Position numbers and translations under genes: made by a program
Notes under the pieces: generated by a model
Told to the model about the DNA's origin: nothing
What the model saw: only the letters and a program-made list of their open reading frames with translations
The model's database searches: none
Source of the DNA: Falciphora oryzae
Lineage: Eukaryota; Ascomycota; Sordariomycetes; Magnaporthales; Magnaporthaceae
Length of the DNA: 64,000 bases
Reading direction: 5' to 3'
NCBI GenBank assembly: GCA_000733355.1
Contig: JNVV01000081.1
Coordinates: 7,030 to 71,029, forward strand
Shown: piece by piece, positions 41,261 to 52,000 of the stretch
How the letters are laid out: every line of letters begins with the position of its first letter
Position numbering within the stretch: the stretch's first letter is position 1

Positions 41261-42172
41261 TCAAGACTGCAGGACGCTCTTGCGGCACGACGAACCGATG
41301 CAGCAGTTGATGGTGCCGCCCTTGCAGATGTCGTGCGCCATGGCCTTGCTGTCCGAGGGGAAAGTGTAGGCAGCGCCCCTGCAGGGGGCGAAGAACTTGG
41401 TCAGCTGCTTGGCGCCGTTGCTGCGGGTCGGGTTCCTGCACGAGCCCTTGCCGTTGTTATTGGGGCACGCGTTGAGGTTCCACAGGTTCTTGTTGCAGCC
41501 GACGACGACGCGGTTGGTCTCGGCGCAGGCGCAGACGATGGGGACGGAGAAGCCGCTGACGAAGGAGATGTTGATGCCGATCTTGCCCTTGACGAAGGCG
41601 GACTCGATCAGGGACTCATCGCCGACGATGGCGCGGCCGCCGCCGCTCTGCACGATGGCGACGTTGCCGGCCCAGTCGCGCGGGACGACGAAGGAACCCG
41701 TCTTGCCGTTCTTGAGCACGCCCGGGCTGACGTTGCCGGACACGGGCTTGGGCGCGCCGGCGTTGCGGGCGTGGCGCGTGCTCACGTCCTTGCCGAGCTG
41801 GTTCTTGATCTTGAAGGTCAGGCGGGTCGGGGCGCGGGCCAGGATGGCCATGTCGTCCTCGCGCTCGGCGAGGTTGGGGGCCGCCGTCGGCTCCGGGGCC
41901 GTGACGGGCTCGACGAGCGTCCAGGGCGCGTCCGTTTCGGCGGGCAGCAGGGGTGTGCCGGTAGCCGTGGCTTCGGCCTCGGCCTGCAAAGCCATGTCGA
42001 CGGCGCCGCCAAGGGCAAGTGGGTAGGTATTAGGGTCGATTACGTCAGGCTCGCCGACCAGGGGGCCGGGCTCGTCCGAGTCCTCCTGGCGGCGGACTTT
42101 AGCTGCTAGAGTCGGCTCCGGGGTGGCCATAGCCAGCCCTAGGAGACCTGCGAGGATGAGAGTGGTGCGCAT
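41261..42172 (-). CDS. Secreted thaumatin-like protein with acidic N-terminal extension
   Basis: One exon, 303 aa. The C-terminal ~185 residues match the fungal thaumatin-like family: LTFKIKNQLGKDVSTRHARN, SFVVPRDWAGNVAI, GINISFVSGFSVPIVCAC, GCNKNLWNLNAC, FFAPCRGAAYTFPSD and a Cys-rich end (DICKGGTINCCIGSSC), ten Cys in all. The N-terminus is a signal peptide (MRTTLILAGLLGLAMA) followed by a dibasic site (KVRR) and an acidic, Pro/Ala-rich stretch of about 95 residues that is not part of the core fold, perhaps a propeptide. Fungal members are extracellular; beta-glucan binding or antimicrobial activity has been shown for some, but the role of this one is unknown. Confidence 0.85.
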   Translation of the reverse strand: MRTTLILAGLLGLAMATPEPTLAAKVRRQEDSDEPGPLVGEPDVIDPNTYPLALGGAVDMALQAEAEATATGTPLLPAETDAPWTLVEPVTAPEPTAAPNLAEREDDMAILARAPTRLTFKIKNQLGKDVSTRHARNAGAPKPVSGNVSPGVLKNGKTGSFVVPRDWAGNVAIVQSGGGRAIVGDESLIESAFVKGKIGINISFVSGFSVPIVCACAETNRVVVGCNKNLWNLNACPNNNGKGSCRNPTRSNGAKQLTKFFAPCRGAAYTFPSDSKAMAHDICKGGTINCCIGSSCRKSVLQS

Positions 42173-43792
42173 GTTGATATAGGAAAGATCTTGCAGTGAT
42201 ATATACCGTAGACGGTAGTTTAAGGGCTGGGGTATATGCTATGCTCAAAGGCTGGTCTCTTTGTGATGCTGATAACCTTCTAACATGGCCTCAAAGGCAG
42301 CCAACACGCTCCTTTTGTATCCAGATACTGGCTATTAGGAACTCCGTTATTCAACCATTTTCGCCGTGACATGAACTGGCACCGAGGGATTCTCACACCG
42401 AAGCCATCGACTATCTCCTTCTTTGCAGAGGGTGACGTTGCCATCATCATCATTTCACGCCGCCGATATTGCAAAAATCGCAAAAATCCTTCAAAAGTCG
42501 ACACCGGAACCGTATAGGGCAACTGTAAAGCCGTGAATGCCTTGGTCTGCCAAGTACTGCCATCAAGTAGGATGGTTGGTGTTGATCGAACCACGTGTTC
42601 GAGACGAGACCAGGAGACGCGCTCTAGGCTCTGGGGCATGCAAGGGCCCGGCGTCAAATTCTCGGGCTGAGCCGAGGGCACGCATGCCCCTTTGGGTAAT
42701 ATCAAGCAATAATGTCGGGTGTAAGCGCGTCAGTTCTGGACACCGCCGGCGCGGAATCCTACAATCCGCCTGATCTTGGACACCGCGGCTGTCCAATCGT
42801 ATTGCAGTAATAACACCCAAAGCGGAAAGAAGCGCTTGGAGGTGCGTTACACATGGGTCGTGTGGCTCGAAGCGCCTTGGCGATGCAGAGGCCAGTTGAG
42901 GACCTCGATAATGTTAGCGTGCGCTTTCTGTCAGGTTTATCGCCGAGTTGGCCGCCTCGAAAGATGCGACATGAATTTTTTTCTCCCGTAGTATGTTCAT
43001 CCATTTGTCTCCGTCTTTATGGCATCAAGCCTTTTAGCGATATGTATCCATACTACAGCTGTCATGAGCGTCGAGCATTCAATTTGGCACTGCCCGTGAG
43101 CGTCTCAGGGGCTGCTGTCGCTCAGGGGCTCATTCAGGGGCGCCGCCAGCGCCAGGCCGCTGTTTGAGCACCCCCGCCAGATAACCTAGTGAAATTGGTG
43201 CCATTGACAAGAAATGACAATCACTGGACTTTGGATTGATCATTTTTGCTTTGCATTCACCATCCGTCAATCACCTCAGCCTGGCTGCGTGTGGTTGAAA
43301 AGAGGGATGATGGAGCCGTGTTTTAGGGGTGCGCGACACCGGCCCTAACACGTATCTCGTGGGTAAAGACAGTGGGAGTCTGACGACGACAGACTGTGAA
43401 CCCACCCCCACAGGGAACCCCACCCGCCGCGTGCTCTGGAAGATTCGAGCGCTGTCGACGAATCGAGGCCAGAAAAATCCATGATGCTCCATGGTCGGCA
43501 ATATGACGTCTGCCGCGAAGCTGCGTCGTCTAAAAACAGCCATGACATTCGACGAAAGAATATTCGCGATACTTCGTGTAGCTTAAGCAGTCTTTCGCGA
43601 TGTCTATTTATTGGTGCTCTCGACACCTGCTGAGCAGACAGGATTTCCTTCTTGCCGGATTCATCAGACAACAACAAAGCGACGAGCACTTCCACCACTT
43701 ACAAACCAACCGCCAATCAAGACGTCACACTTTTACCTCGCTCTCGAGTGAGCACCTTCAACACACATAACATTCTCAATCCATCAATCGAA
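42173..43792. other. Divergent promoter region thaumatin-like/HSP30
   Basis: About 1.6 kb. The HSP30 side holds a heat-shock element at 43557-43576 and a TATTTAT box at about 43604. A TATATA stretch near 42200 lies about 30 bp upstream of the thaumatin-like ATG. No gene is supported inside. Confidence 0.65.
43557..43576 (+). promoter_or_regulatory. Heat-shock element upstream of HSP30
   Basis: Reads GAAtaTTCgcGATacTTC: four alternating 5-bp units, three exact (GAA, TTC, TTC) and one with a single mismatch (GAT for GAA), starting 235 bp upstream of the ATG. A second TTCgcGAT half-site follows at about 43593-43600. This is the expected binding site for the heat-shock factor Hsf1. Confidence 0.8.
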
Positions 43793-44470
43793 ATGGCTTT
43801 CTTCGCTTCTCGCCCCTCGGCTTCCTTCTACGAGCCCAACTACTCGGGTCTCTTCCGGCTGATCGACGAGTTTAACAACTACGCCTCCGAAGCCAACAAG
43901 GAGGCCGATGTAGACACCGTTGCTCCCGCTTCCAACAACCAGAGCGTCGCCAAAACCGGCACCAGCAATGGCGCCAGCAAGCGGCGCTCGCTGCACAACA
44001 GCCTGTCCATCTGGACGCCCAAGTTTGACCTGCAGGAGACGCCTAACACATACATCCTGCACGGCGAGTTCCCCGGCATCGACAAGAAGGACATCCACAT
44101 CGAGTTCGCCGACGAGCAGACCCTGTCCATCCGCGGCCGTTCCGAGCGCGTCCAGACCCACTCGAACGAGGGCGACGAGGGCGTCGTCGTGGTGCAGGGC
44201 GACAACAAGGAGTCGAGCGACAACAAGGAGTCCAACAGCAAGGAGGTGGCGCACCAGGACAAGAGCAAGCAGCAGGTCAGCGCGCACAAGGAGCGGCCTC
44301 AGCTCAAGTACTGGGTCTCGGAGCGCAGCTTTGGCGAGTTCGCCCGCTCCTTCAACTTCCCCAGCCGCGTCGACCCCAGCGGCGTCGTCGCCAAGCTCGA
44401 CAATGGCGTGCTCAACCTTGTGATCCCCAAGGCCGCGAAGCCTCAGGGCAGGAAGATCACTGTGCAGTGA
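43793..44470 (+). CDS. HSP30-type small heat-shock protein (alpha-crystallin domain)
   Basis: One exon, 225 aa. Small heat-shock proteins hold unfolding clients in a refoldable state as large oligomers. Seen: MAFFASRPSASFYEPNYSGLFRLIDEFN at the N-terminus (oligomerisation region; positions 1-28), a Ser/Asn-rich linker, then the alpha-crystallin domain with TPKFDLQETPNTYILHGEFP, IDKKDIHIEF and LSIRGRSER. A charged insert (NKESSDNKESNSKE) follows, then SERSFGEFARSFNFPSRVD, VAKLDNGVLNLVIPKAAK and a RKITVQ end. The insert within the domain is typical of Neurospora HSP30. The start at 43793 is the ATG in AATCGAAATGG; the longer frame begins with a non-ATG codon. The upstream heat-shock element supports heat induction. 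Confidence 0.95.
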   Translation: MAFFASRPSASFYEPNYSGLFRLIDEFNNYASEANKEADVDTVAPASNNQSVAKTGTSNGASKRRSLHNSLSIWTPKFDLQETPNTYILHGEFPGIDKKDIHIEFADEQTLSIRGRSERVQTHSNEGDEGVVVVQGDNKESSDNKESNSKEVAHQDKSKQQVSAHKERPQLKYWVSERSFGEFARSFNFPSRVDPSGVVAKLDNGVLNLVIPKAAKPQGRKITVQ

Positions 44471-46098
44471 GCTGACGCACACAAGGGATGGATATTGTAG
44501 GCTTTTTGCAAAGTGTTGTGTTATCACAATGAGGGTTGAGAATGAGGTCTTTTATTCAGCGTTTTACAAGTATCTAGTGCCCAGTTGGATTGAGTCTTTT
44601 TTGTGGTTAGTCAAGCTTAAAATTCGCCATTCAATTGTCTCCAAGCTGGGAAGCATGGTGATTGTGTGAGTTGAATCACTCTAAAGGGATCATAGTGTCC
44701 CGCTGTTTCCGACCGCCCAAGTATGCTTGAGGGCTTTTTATAATACATGAAGCGGAGGATATAATTACGGCGATGATTCCAAGCAGCCCAAGATTTAAAA
44801 GGAGGCAATCAATGAAGCGGCGTGGACGAGGCAACGATGACCACTATGTTAAGTCTACCTCGCTTGCTGGGTGACTAATTGTAAACAAATTAGACTTGGC
44901 GGCGGAATGATCGCAAAAGTTTTGCTTCAACTGGTGAGGTCATGAGTCAACATAGGCTTGTTGTTGGGTGATTTTGTAAGACGCGATTGGAGTATGACTG
45001 AAACTATGAGAGCAAACCTACACATGAATCCCAAGGGCGCAAGCCGGAAAAGAAACAATATAGGAAAACTCTAACAGGATTGACGGGCGAGGGGCATATA
45101 AACCTTGCTACCTGCCGGTTGATTCGGGGTCTTTGTCCTCTTTCTTTCCCCCCTGGGGGCGACTATCCCCTTCACCCAGGAGAGTCGTCTCCCCTGCGTC
45201 GTTGCTTCAAAAAGCGAGCAAATATGTGCAGCGGAAGCGGCCACTATATCCCACAGGAAAATTAGCAGAGTTCAACCACGATGGCATCACACCCCACCAC
45301 CCAATCGTACTTGTGATGGGCTGCTGGTGGACATCAAGGCCAGTAATCTCAACTCTAAACAAGCACAAATAATTGATTAGAGGAACAGATAGAATCAGCG
45401 CCGCCTTTAAGCCTCTCGTAGCTCCGACACCAGATGGAAGAGTTAACGCGGCGTCGTCAAGCGAAACCAAAAAAAAAAGCCTCAATTAGGCAACGACGAA
45501 GGCTTCTAGAGATAGTCCTAGTCTCTTTTTTTTTTTTTTTTTTTTTTTGGAAAGGAAATACTTTTGGCGCAACAGGTAGCTCGTCCTCGGATCACTTAGT
45601 AGCAGATACTTCCATGACCAGCCTGTTCAGAACGAGCTGGCTTTGAGGATTTGCGGCCACAGGATCGCCTTCGGGAAGTCTTCACGCGGCGTGCAGGTCC
45701 GCGGTGCCCGGCGTGTTTAGAGCATATGGATCTCCGTTGAGACTGGTAGAGCGCTGGGGAACCGATGTTATGCCTATCCTAGGGTGGCGTCAATGGTTTG
45801 TAGGAGCAGACCCTGGCAAAATTCCCTAGCGGTCTTGGGGGTAATTAGTTCGGCATTTTTACCCGAAGAGAATAGACAATTTTCCTTTCTAAGAATACAT
45901 GGCTCGAGATGATCTCGGAAGCTAGGGCTATCTAGATGCGACTAATTTTCTAACCATTTCTCTCGTCACGTTTTTTCAGGTACTCTTACACGGTGCCTTG
46001 GTAATTCAGGCCACTTTTTACACAGCGCCTAGGTTTCCGCCCACTGAATTTAGTGCGTCCAGACCGAGTTCGATGGCGTTTTAGAGCGGGGAACTGAA
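44471..46098. other. Intergenic region between convergent genes
   Basis: About 1.6 kb, AT-rich in places, with a 23-nt T run at 45526-45548 and an A run at about 45470. No coding family was recognised; the T run by itself does not prove a retroposon. Confidence 0.6.
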
Positions 46099-48837
46099 TT
46101 ATTTGATGTGAAGACCACTGAGCTTTGCATCGCCAGGGCTGACAGCCTCACTCTTGTGCGCTTCGCCGATGACTTGAGGCAGCTGGGACGCCGTAGGCGG
46201 GGGCGCAATCTCGTTCTCCTGGACCTGAAGCTTGAGGCTGGGCGCCGAGGCCACGGGAGTGTAGGAGCCATTGATCTAAACGGTTGGTTCATTCAAGAGT
46301 TAATCAGCATGTTCTGGCTGGGGGCGTCACAGAGGGGAAGTCGGCTGTAGCACGGTCGACACGCACCTGTTTGATCTCGGCCCGCAGCTGCCCCTGAAGC
46401 TTGTCGACCATGGTCGAGTTCTCGGCCTCGTACTCGGTCCCGTTCGCGCTCGGCCCCGCGTCCTCGGCGCTGAGCCGCAGGAAGCGATCGAGCGGGAAGA
46501 TGGAGTAGGTCATGCCGGTCGTCGGCATGGACGGGATGCTCATGCGGCCGGCCCTGCGCGAGCCCACGTAGAAGTAGATGGTGCAGGGGAGGTCCAGCTC
46601 GCCGCGCTCCACCTGGGCCTGCACCGAGTACGACGCCTTGGTGTCGGCGGGCGAGTCGCGGTAGCCCGGGCCGTCGCTGGCGGGCGGCTTGCTGCTGCTC
46701 TCGGTGCTGTTGTGGCCGTAGTGCCCGTCGTCAGCGGCCGGCGTGCCGCCCCCATGGGTCGGCTTGTCGGACGCCGCGTCTCCGCCGTAGGTCGGCTGGC
46801 TGGCTACTGCCTTGACACTGGACGTCGGTGTGTTGACTGGCGTGTTGACAGACGTGCCAGCCGGCGCGCCGACTGGTGCGTTGCCGCCATACGTCGGGTC
46901 GCTGGCCGAGTCGCCTCCGCCGTAGGTGGACTTGTTATCCTGGTAGTCGGCGCTAGCCTCCACGGTGTACCCCATTGCCCGCCTAGCGAGTCTCCGGCGC
47001 TTACCCTTGCCGCCGAAGCTGGGGCCTGCAGGAGGAGCAGGGGGTGCCGAGAGACCGCCGAGACGGGGTCCGTGGCCAAGTCCTAGACCAGCAGGGAGGG
47101 GGACGGGGATGGGGAGCGGCAACCCCGAGTTGCCTCCTCCGCCAGGTGCCGAGGTCGGGGCACCGGATCCCCCCGGGATGGCTGACGCCGGGGGAACGCT
47201 GGCGGCGGCGGTCGGGTTGCCGCCGTTGGAGGGGATGCTGCTGCCCGAGGGGGTGGCGACGACGGTGTTGGAACTGGCAGGCGGAGAAGAGGCCGCCTGG
47301 ACGCTGTTTGAGGCAAAGCGCGCGGCCGAAGAGGGTCTTGCCGAGCTGCTGCTGGACGAGGAGCCGGTCGGCTGGGATCCGGCAAGTCCGCCGCCGTACA
47401 GGTTGTTGATGGCTGCGATGACGGCGGCGCGGGTGCCTTCCTTGTTCTGCGACCAGTCGTCGATCTCGGGATAGGTGTAGCCGAAGGGAGCGATGTTGGC
47501 GACGGACCGGCCGGTGTGGAAATTACCGTTTGTGTCCCTGTAGAAAGGGCGTAGGGGAGAGTCGCCATTGACGGATGACCCCCTGGCGGTGGAGAACTGG
47601 CCATTCGTGGCCACGGCGACGGTCTGGAAGGTGTTGTTATAGTTGATAGCCTGCCACATGGCGATGTAGCGGTCAACGTTGCAGTGGTGCAGCATGAAGA
47701 TGGGGTCAAAAGCCGAGTAATCGAGGTAGGCCATGACGGCGTACATGGTGGTGTGGACGTCATTGTGCGGGGCCTCGAACGAGGCGCCCTGGGATGCCGT
47801 GGTGGCCATGGTGTTGTAGTCAGTCACGCGCGTAAGCACGTTGTAGATCGAGTCCTTGAGCGACTTTGCCACGTCGGCGAGGTTGCTGTTGACAACGTTT
47901 ATCTGAGAGTTGCCCTGACTGTCGGGCTGGCGCGTCGTCTGAGGCCATCCCCAGAGGTTGCGGTCCTGGCTGGTCGGGAACCAGTTGCTGTCCAGGGGGT
48001 ACTGCTGCCACTTGTAGCTCCACAGCGGGTTGGGGACTGTGACCTGGCCCGACGGCCCGTTCACGGTGATGTTTGGCGTGGATGCCACCTGAGGGAGCAC
48101 CGGGTTGGCAGCCCAGTCCCAGTACGGGGTGCGCCAGGTGGCTGCCGCAGCCTGGTATGCCGCTGCGTTGTCGCCAGTGTACTGGGACGCGACGGCGCTG
48201 ATGTGGCCCGAAAGAACTTGCTCGAATAATGCTAAATAAGGCCGATGCCAGGCCGGGAATTGGATGTCCTGTTATCAAGTGGGCTGATGATGAGCGATGG
48301 TTGGCACAAGGGATGTTGGGGTGCGTACGTTGTGAGGACAGTAGCCCCTGTTGACACCACCTGCCACCGCCTCAACTCCGTTCCAGGCGATATACGGTCG
48401 TCCGTGGATGCCTTACAAGCGATGACCGCGTGTGTCAGCAGACAGTCAGAGGATTGTAAGTGTTGCGGATAGCGGCGTATATCGATGCAGAGATACCTAC
48501 CTGCGATCTGAAAGTACGACAGCTCGTCACTCTCAGCCTGCGACTGGAACCTCAGCAAGCCAAGGATATACAAATCCCTGTGCCAGTCCCCGAAAAGGAT
48601 AAGTATATTGATAGAAGCAAAGTCTCATGAGCCACGGCCTAGGATGCAAACCTACCATTGTGGGCCGGAGTTTTGAAGAGTGTTGATATCCAGACGGGCC
48701 GGCCGCTCGCCGGTTGCGGTGTTGACACCACCCGTGACTCCTATGATGGCGACGGGCTGGTTTTGGCCAAGTGCAAGACCAGGTGCCTGTGCCAGTGCCA
48801 GAAGCACCGACACGACAAAGGTGCGAACCGGAGACAT
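46099..48837 (-). CDS. Tyrosinase with signal peptide and C-terminal domain
   Basis: Exons (minus) 48837-48656, 48577-48501, 48411-48329, 48268-46367 and 46275-46099 give 806 aa. Tyrosinases use a type-3 dicopper site to hydroxylate monophenols and oxidise diphenols to quinones, feeding melanin formation. Seen: a signal peptide (residues 1-24), CuA ligands in GIHGRPY (His89), CPHND (His113) and FPAWHRPYLALFEQ (His122), the spacing H-x8-H being correct, and CuB ligands in HNDVH and FMLHHCNVDRYIAMW. A Ser/Gly/Pro-rich linker of about 180 residues with repeated PTYGG units leads to a tyrosinase C-terminal domain (CTIYFYVGSR), which in the family shields the active site until it is cleaved off. 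Intron phases are consistent throughout. A secretion signal is less common among ascomycete tyrosinases. Confidence 0.93.
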
Positions 48838-50279
48838 CGCGGGCGAATGCGATGAGAAAAGAGCGAAGGCAAACGAGTGTGCGGGTCTACAAAGAAAAGA
48901 AACGAGCGTGTGTCGGTTGCGCCTGAGCCGACCCCATGTTGACCTGGTGTAGGCAGGGGCAGAACGGGATGTTTATATCGGAGCTCATGGCAAATCCGAG
49001 CGCAAAGACACGGTGCTGATTTGCTGGAAGGGATCGCCAGCCGACACCAACAGCGGCGTCGGGTGCAACGCCAGCAAGGCTAAGAATACGAAGCAGCCAA
49101 GTTCCCCTGTCAAAACCAGCCAGCAGCACACCACTATCCATTGTGGTACGTAAGAAGTGTTGGCAAGGATGCGTCCCGACCAACCAAAAAAGGGGCCAAA
49201 ATAAAGGGGCACATTGGCCAAACAGAGTATCGGCATCGCCAGCCGCACGGTTCCAGAATGAGCTTCGGGCCGTCCAAAAGACAATGCAGAATTGGACGGG
49301 TGCATGGGTTCTAATGTAGCAAGGGTTCGTGTTGGGCTCGCCATGCACGACCAGAGGATGCAGGAACAATGAGACTAGAAAGGCTGTGGGCATTGTGGCT
49401 TTGCGCCTCTGCTCTGGTCTCGCTGAGCGCTGCTCTCATTGGCACGATGGCTTATTGCCCACCGTCGGGGTACCGTTGCCTCAGCTAACCAGTTAGCGCG
49501 CGAGCGTTCCTGCGCGGGCGTTGGGGTGCCGTTTTAGCGCCAGCTCACAGACCCGGCCGCCTTGCTCCTTTGGTCGATTCTTGTTTCTCCCGCCGTCTGC
49601 CTCCCGGGCATGCGTCATCCGCCAGCCAAGGCGCTAGACTACAGGCAGTAGCACCGCTCTAGACTCCCATGGTTTGATGAGTATGGGTGCTCGGGACTTG
49701 CGCGCTGGGAGCCGTTCTGCCATTTGTCAAACCCCCGTCCGCGCCTGGTCTGACGGCGTCCCGGTGGCTCCAGCTCCCCGGACAGCTGACTACCAGGCGC
49801 AGCGACAGCTACTGATAGTCCGCCAGCATCTGGACAGCGATCAACCATGGCACAAACCTCGAGCAGACGACGCCTCTGTTGTGGTTTTGGAGCGGCGGTG
49901 CCCGTATGTCCATCCATGACGGCTGCTCGGTCCCACGGCACTGACCCGGCACAGACCGCAGATGGGGTTTGGTGCCGATCAGTGGTGGTCTCTGGACCTT
50001 GGTCATGACGGACAGCCGCCAGAGACTCGCCTCCATGACGGAGAACACCCTTCCCGGCCCACGTCGGTCTGGATATAAAGATCGCCGGAACGGCCTACTT
50101 TGAGAGAACGAAAATTACTCTATCACCACCACCACCGACCGATCCATTCACTGGTCTTTTGCACACTCTCTTCTTTTTGCGCTCTGCCAATATCTTCCCT
50201 TGAACCCGCAGGTCGCTCGTCATCCACACGTTCGCTTCTCTCTATCCAACTTTCAAGATACCCTCTTTCAACCATCAAG
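48838..50279. other. Divergent promoter region tyrosinase/collagen-like
   Basis: About 1.4 kb between outward-facing secreted-protein genes. A CT/CA-rich leader (50117-50215) precedes the collagen-like ATG. No gene is supported inside; frames such as 48887-49393 have no family resemblance. Confidence 0.6.
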
Positions 50280-51172
50280 ATGGGTAACATCAGCAAGCTC
50301 CTCCTCCTGTCACTCGTGGCAACTTCCACGATTGTGGCGTCTCCTGTCCCGGCCCCCAGGTTCCGTGATCTGGTATGTAGTCCCCGAGCAACGAATCTGC
50401 TTTTCTATATAAGCCTGTTTTGGCTAACACTTTTACCTAATTTTATCAGGCCATCCTTCCTCGTGGCCATTACGGTAACGGTGGCGGCTCACCTAGAGGC
50501 GGTAGCCCCGGTGGTCCCGGTGGTCACAAGGGTCCCGGGGGCCCTAGCGGTCCTGGAGGTCCCGGTGGCTCTAAGGGCCCTGGAGGTCCCAGTGGTCCCA
50601 GCGGTCCTGGCGGACCGAAGGGTCCCGGTGGCCCAGGAGGCAACCCCTGCGACTACCCCAGCAACGCCAGCAACCCGATCTGCCACCCGGCCTCGAGCAC
50701 CGCCACCGCCCCGGCCGGCAACAGCATCCCTCCCGTGCAGACCCCCACGCCGGTCCTGACCGCTCCCACCGACGACAGCAGCCCGACCACCTCGACGTCC
50801 ACCGTCACCCTCCCGGCCGACAGCAGCGCCACCCCGGTTCCTTCGACGGCCACCGCCCCGGTGGAGGTCACCCCGCCTGCTGAGACTCCCACGCCGGCCT
50901 CGACCTACCCCGCCGACAACACACCGGCGCCCTCGGCCACCGCCACCGCCCCGGTCGACAACAGCGAGCAGCCCACCACCACCGCCCCGGCCGACGACAG
51001 CAGCCAGCCGACCGATGCCGCGACCCCGACGAGCAGCTCGTCACCAACCGAGGAGACCGCGTACCCTGACACTAGCGACAACTCCCAGAGCCCCTCCCCC
51101 CAGGACACCGGTGACTACACCGACGACTTCTCCACCCCGGCCGGTGCCAACTCGGACGACTATATCAACTGA
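50280..51172 (+). CDS. Secreted collagen-like (Gly-X-Y) protein with Ser/Thr/Pro-rich stalk
   Basis: Exons 50280-50372 and 50450-51172 give 271 aa. Seen: a signal peptide ([20 protein letters not shown]), then at about residues 53-97 about fifteen uninterrupted Gly-X-Y triplets, mostly Gly-Pro-Gly/Ser/Lys (for example [18 protein letters not shown]), ending [15 protein letters not shown] with two Cys. The remaining ~155 residues are Ser/Thr/Pro/Asp-rich with imperfect ATAPV/TYPADN/DDSSQP repeats, probably O-glycosylated, and end in an acidic DDYIN. There is no GPI signal or transmembrane segment. The closest described idea is the fungal collagen-like adhesins/coats such as Metarhizium MCL1, though no homology beyond the triplet repeat is claimed. 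The intron (77 nt, branch GGCTAAC) splits signal peptide from repeat. Triple-helix formation is inference. Confidence 0.85.
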
Positions 51173-52000
51173 GGGATGCATCCATTCAGCTCGATGGACG
51201 TGTCCATGTCTCCCTCGCGGGGTTCGGCGACAGCGGCGAGGGTTGACATCTAAGTCCGCCTTGTGCCCACACAACGAAAATGGTTTTCTTTCTCGTCTTT
51301 CGTTCTCATCAGGATTTTAGGGAGGGTTTCAAAGGCGGTCGCTCCTTACGACGATTTCGACCTTGTGTGTACGACAAAGAATGCTCTGTTTCGATTCATG
51401 GTGGTGGCGTGGGATCATATTCTAGAGGGCTCGTTACTCCTGTTCTTGGCAAGTCTTGTCTTTCCGGACGGTTGGTCTTGTTCTTTTTTTTAATGTATGA
51501 TGGCAGAGATGTTTGCCCTAATACAGAGATTATCATAAATCTTGACCATGCCTATCGCTGTGCTACTATAATTGCCTTCGGTGAAACACTGGTAGAAGGG
51601 CATATCGAACGCACAGGTAAGGGTTTATTAAGACTATCCAGAAGATCGCAGAAACACAAATAACCACCACTCTCGGGGACAACGGATGGGAAAAAAACCG
51701 CACAAAAACAAATATAACCACCTCCCCAACCCCCAAAGTAACAGAAGGGTATCAAACAAAAAAGAGCGACAAAGATAGCGAAGTAGGAGTAGACCGCCGT
51801 GAGGGACGAGGGGGTATCTTGCCATGATCGAAGGCCGGGAGCCGAGACAGCAGCCCCGGATTCGCTCGTGCACCAGCCCCCGCCCGTGTCAATGCGTCAA
51901 GGAGTCAGCCGGGATCATTGACGACGCCGACCAGTGACTGACTGGCCCTTGTTTATTGGGGGTAGGCGGCCGGCTGTCCTCCCGGTTAGGGCTGCTGCTG
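51173..52000. other. Intergenic region between convergent genes
   Basis: About 830 bp of 3' flanks. No gene supported. Confidence 0.6.

Noticed and set aside
35342..42172. A full secondary-metabolite gene cluster
   Set aside because: FMO and P450 are present, but no polyketide synthase, NRPS, terpene cyclase, transporter or pathway regulator is seen in the window.
45526..45548. 23-nt T run as the poly(A) tail of a minus-strand retroposon
   Set aside because: No coding or Pol III promoter sequence adjoins it and I found no target duplication.
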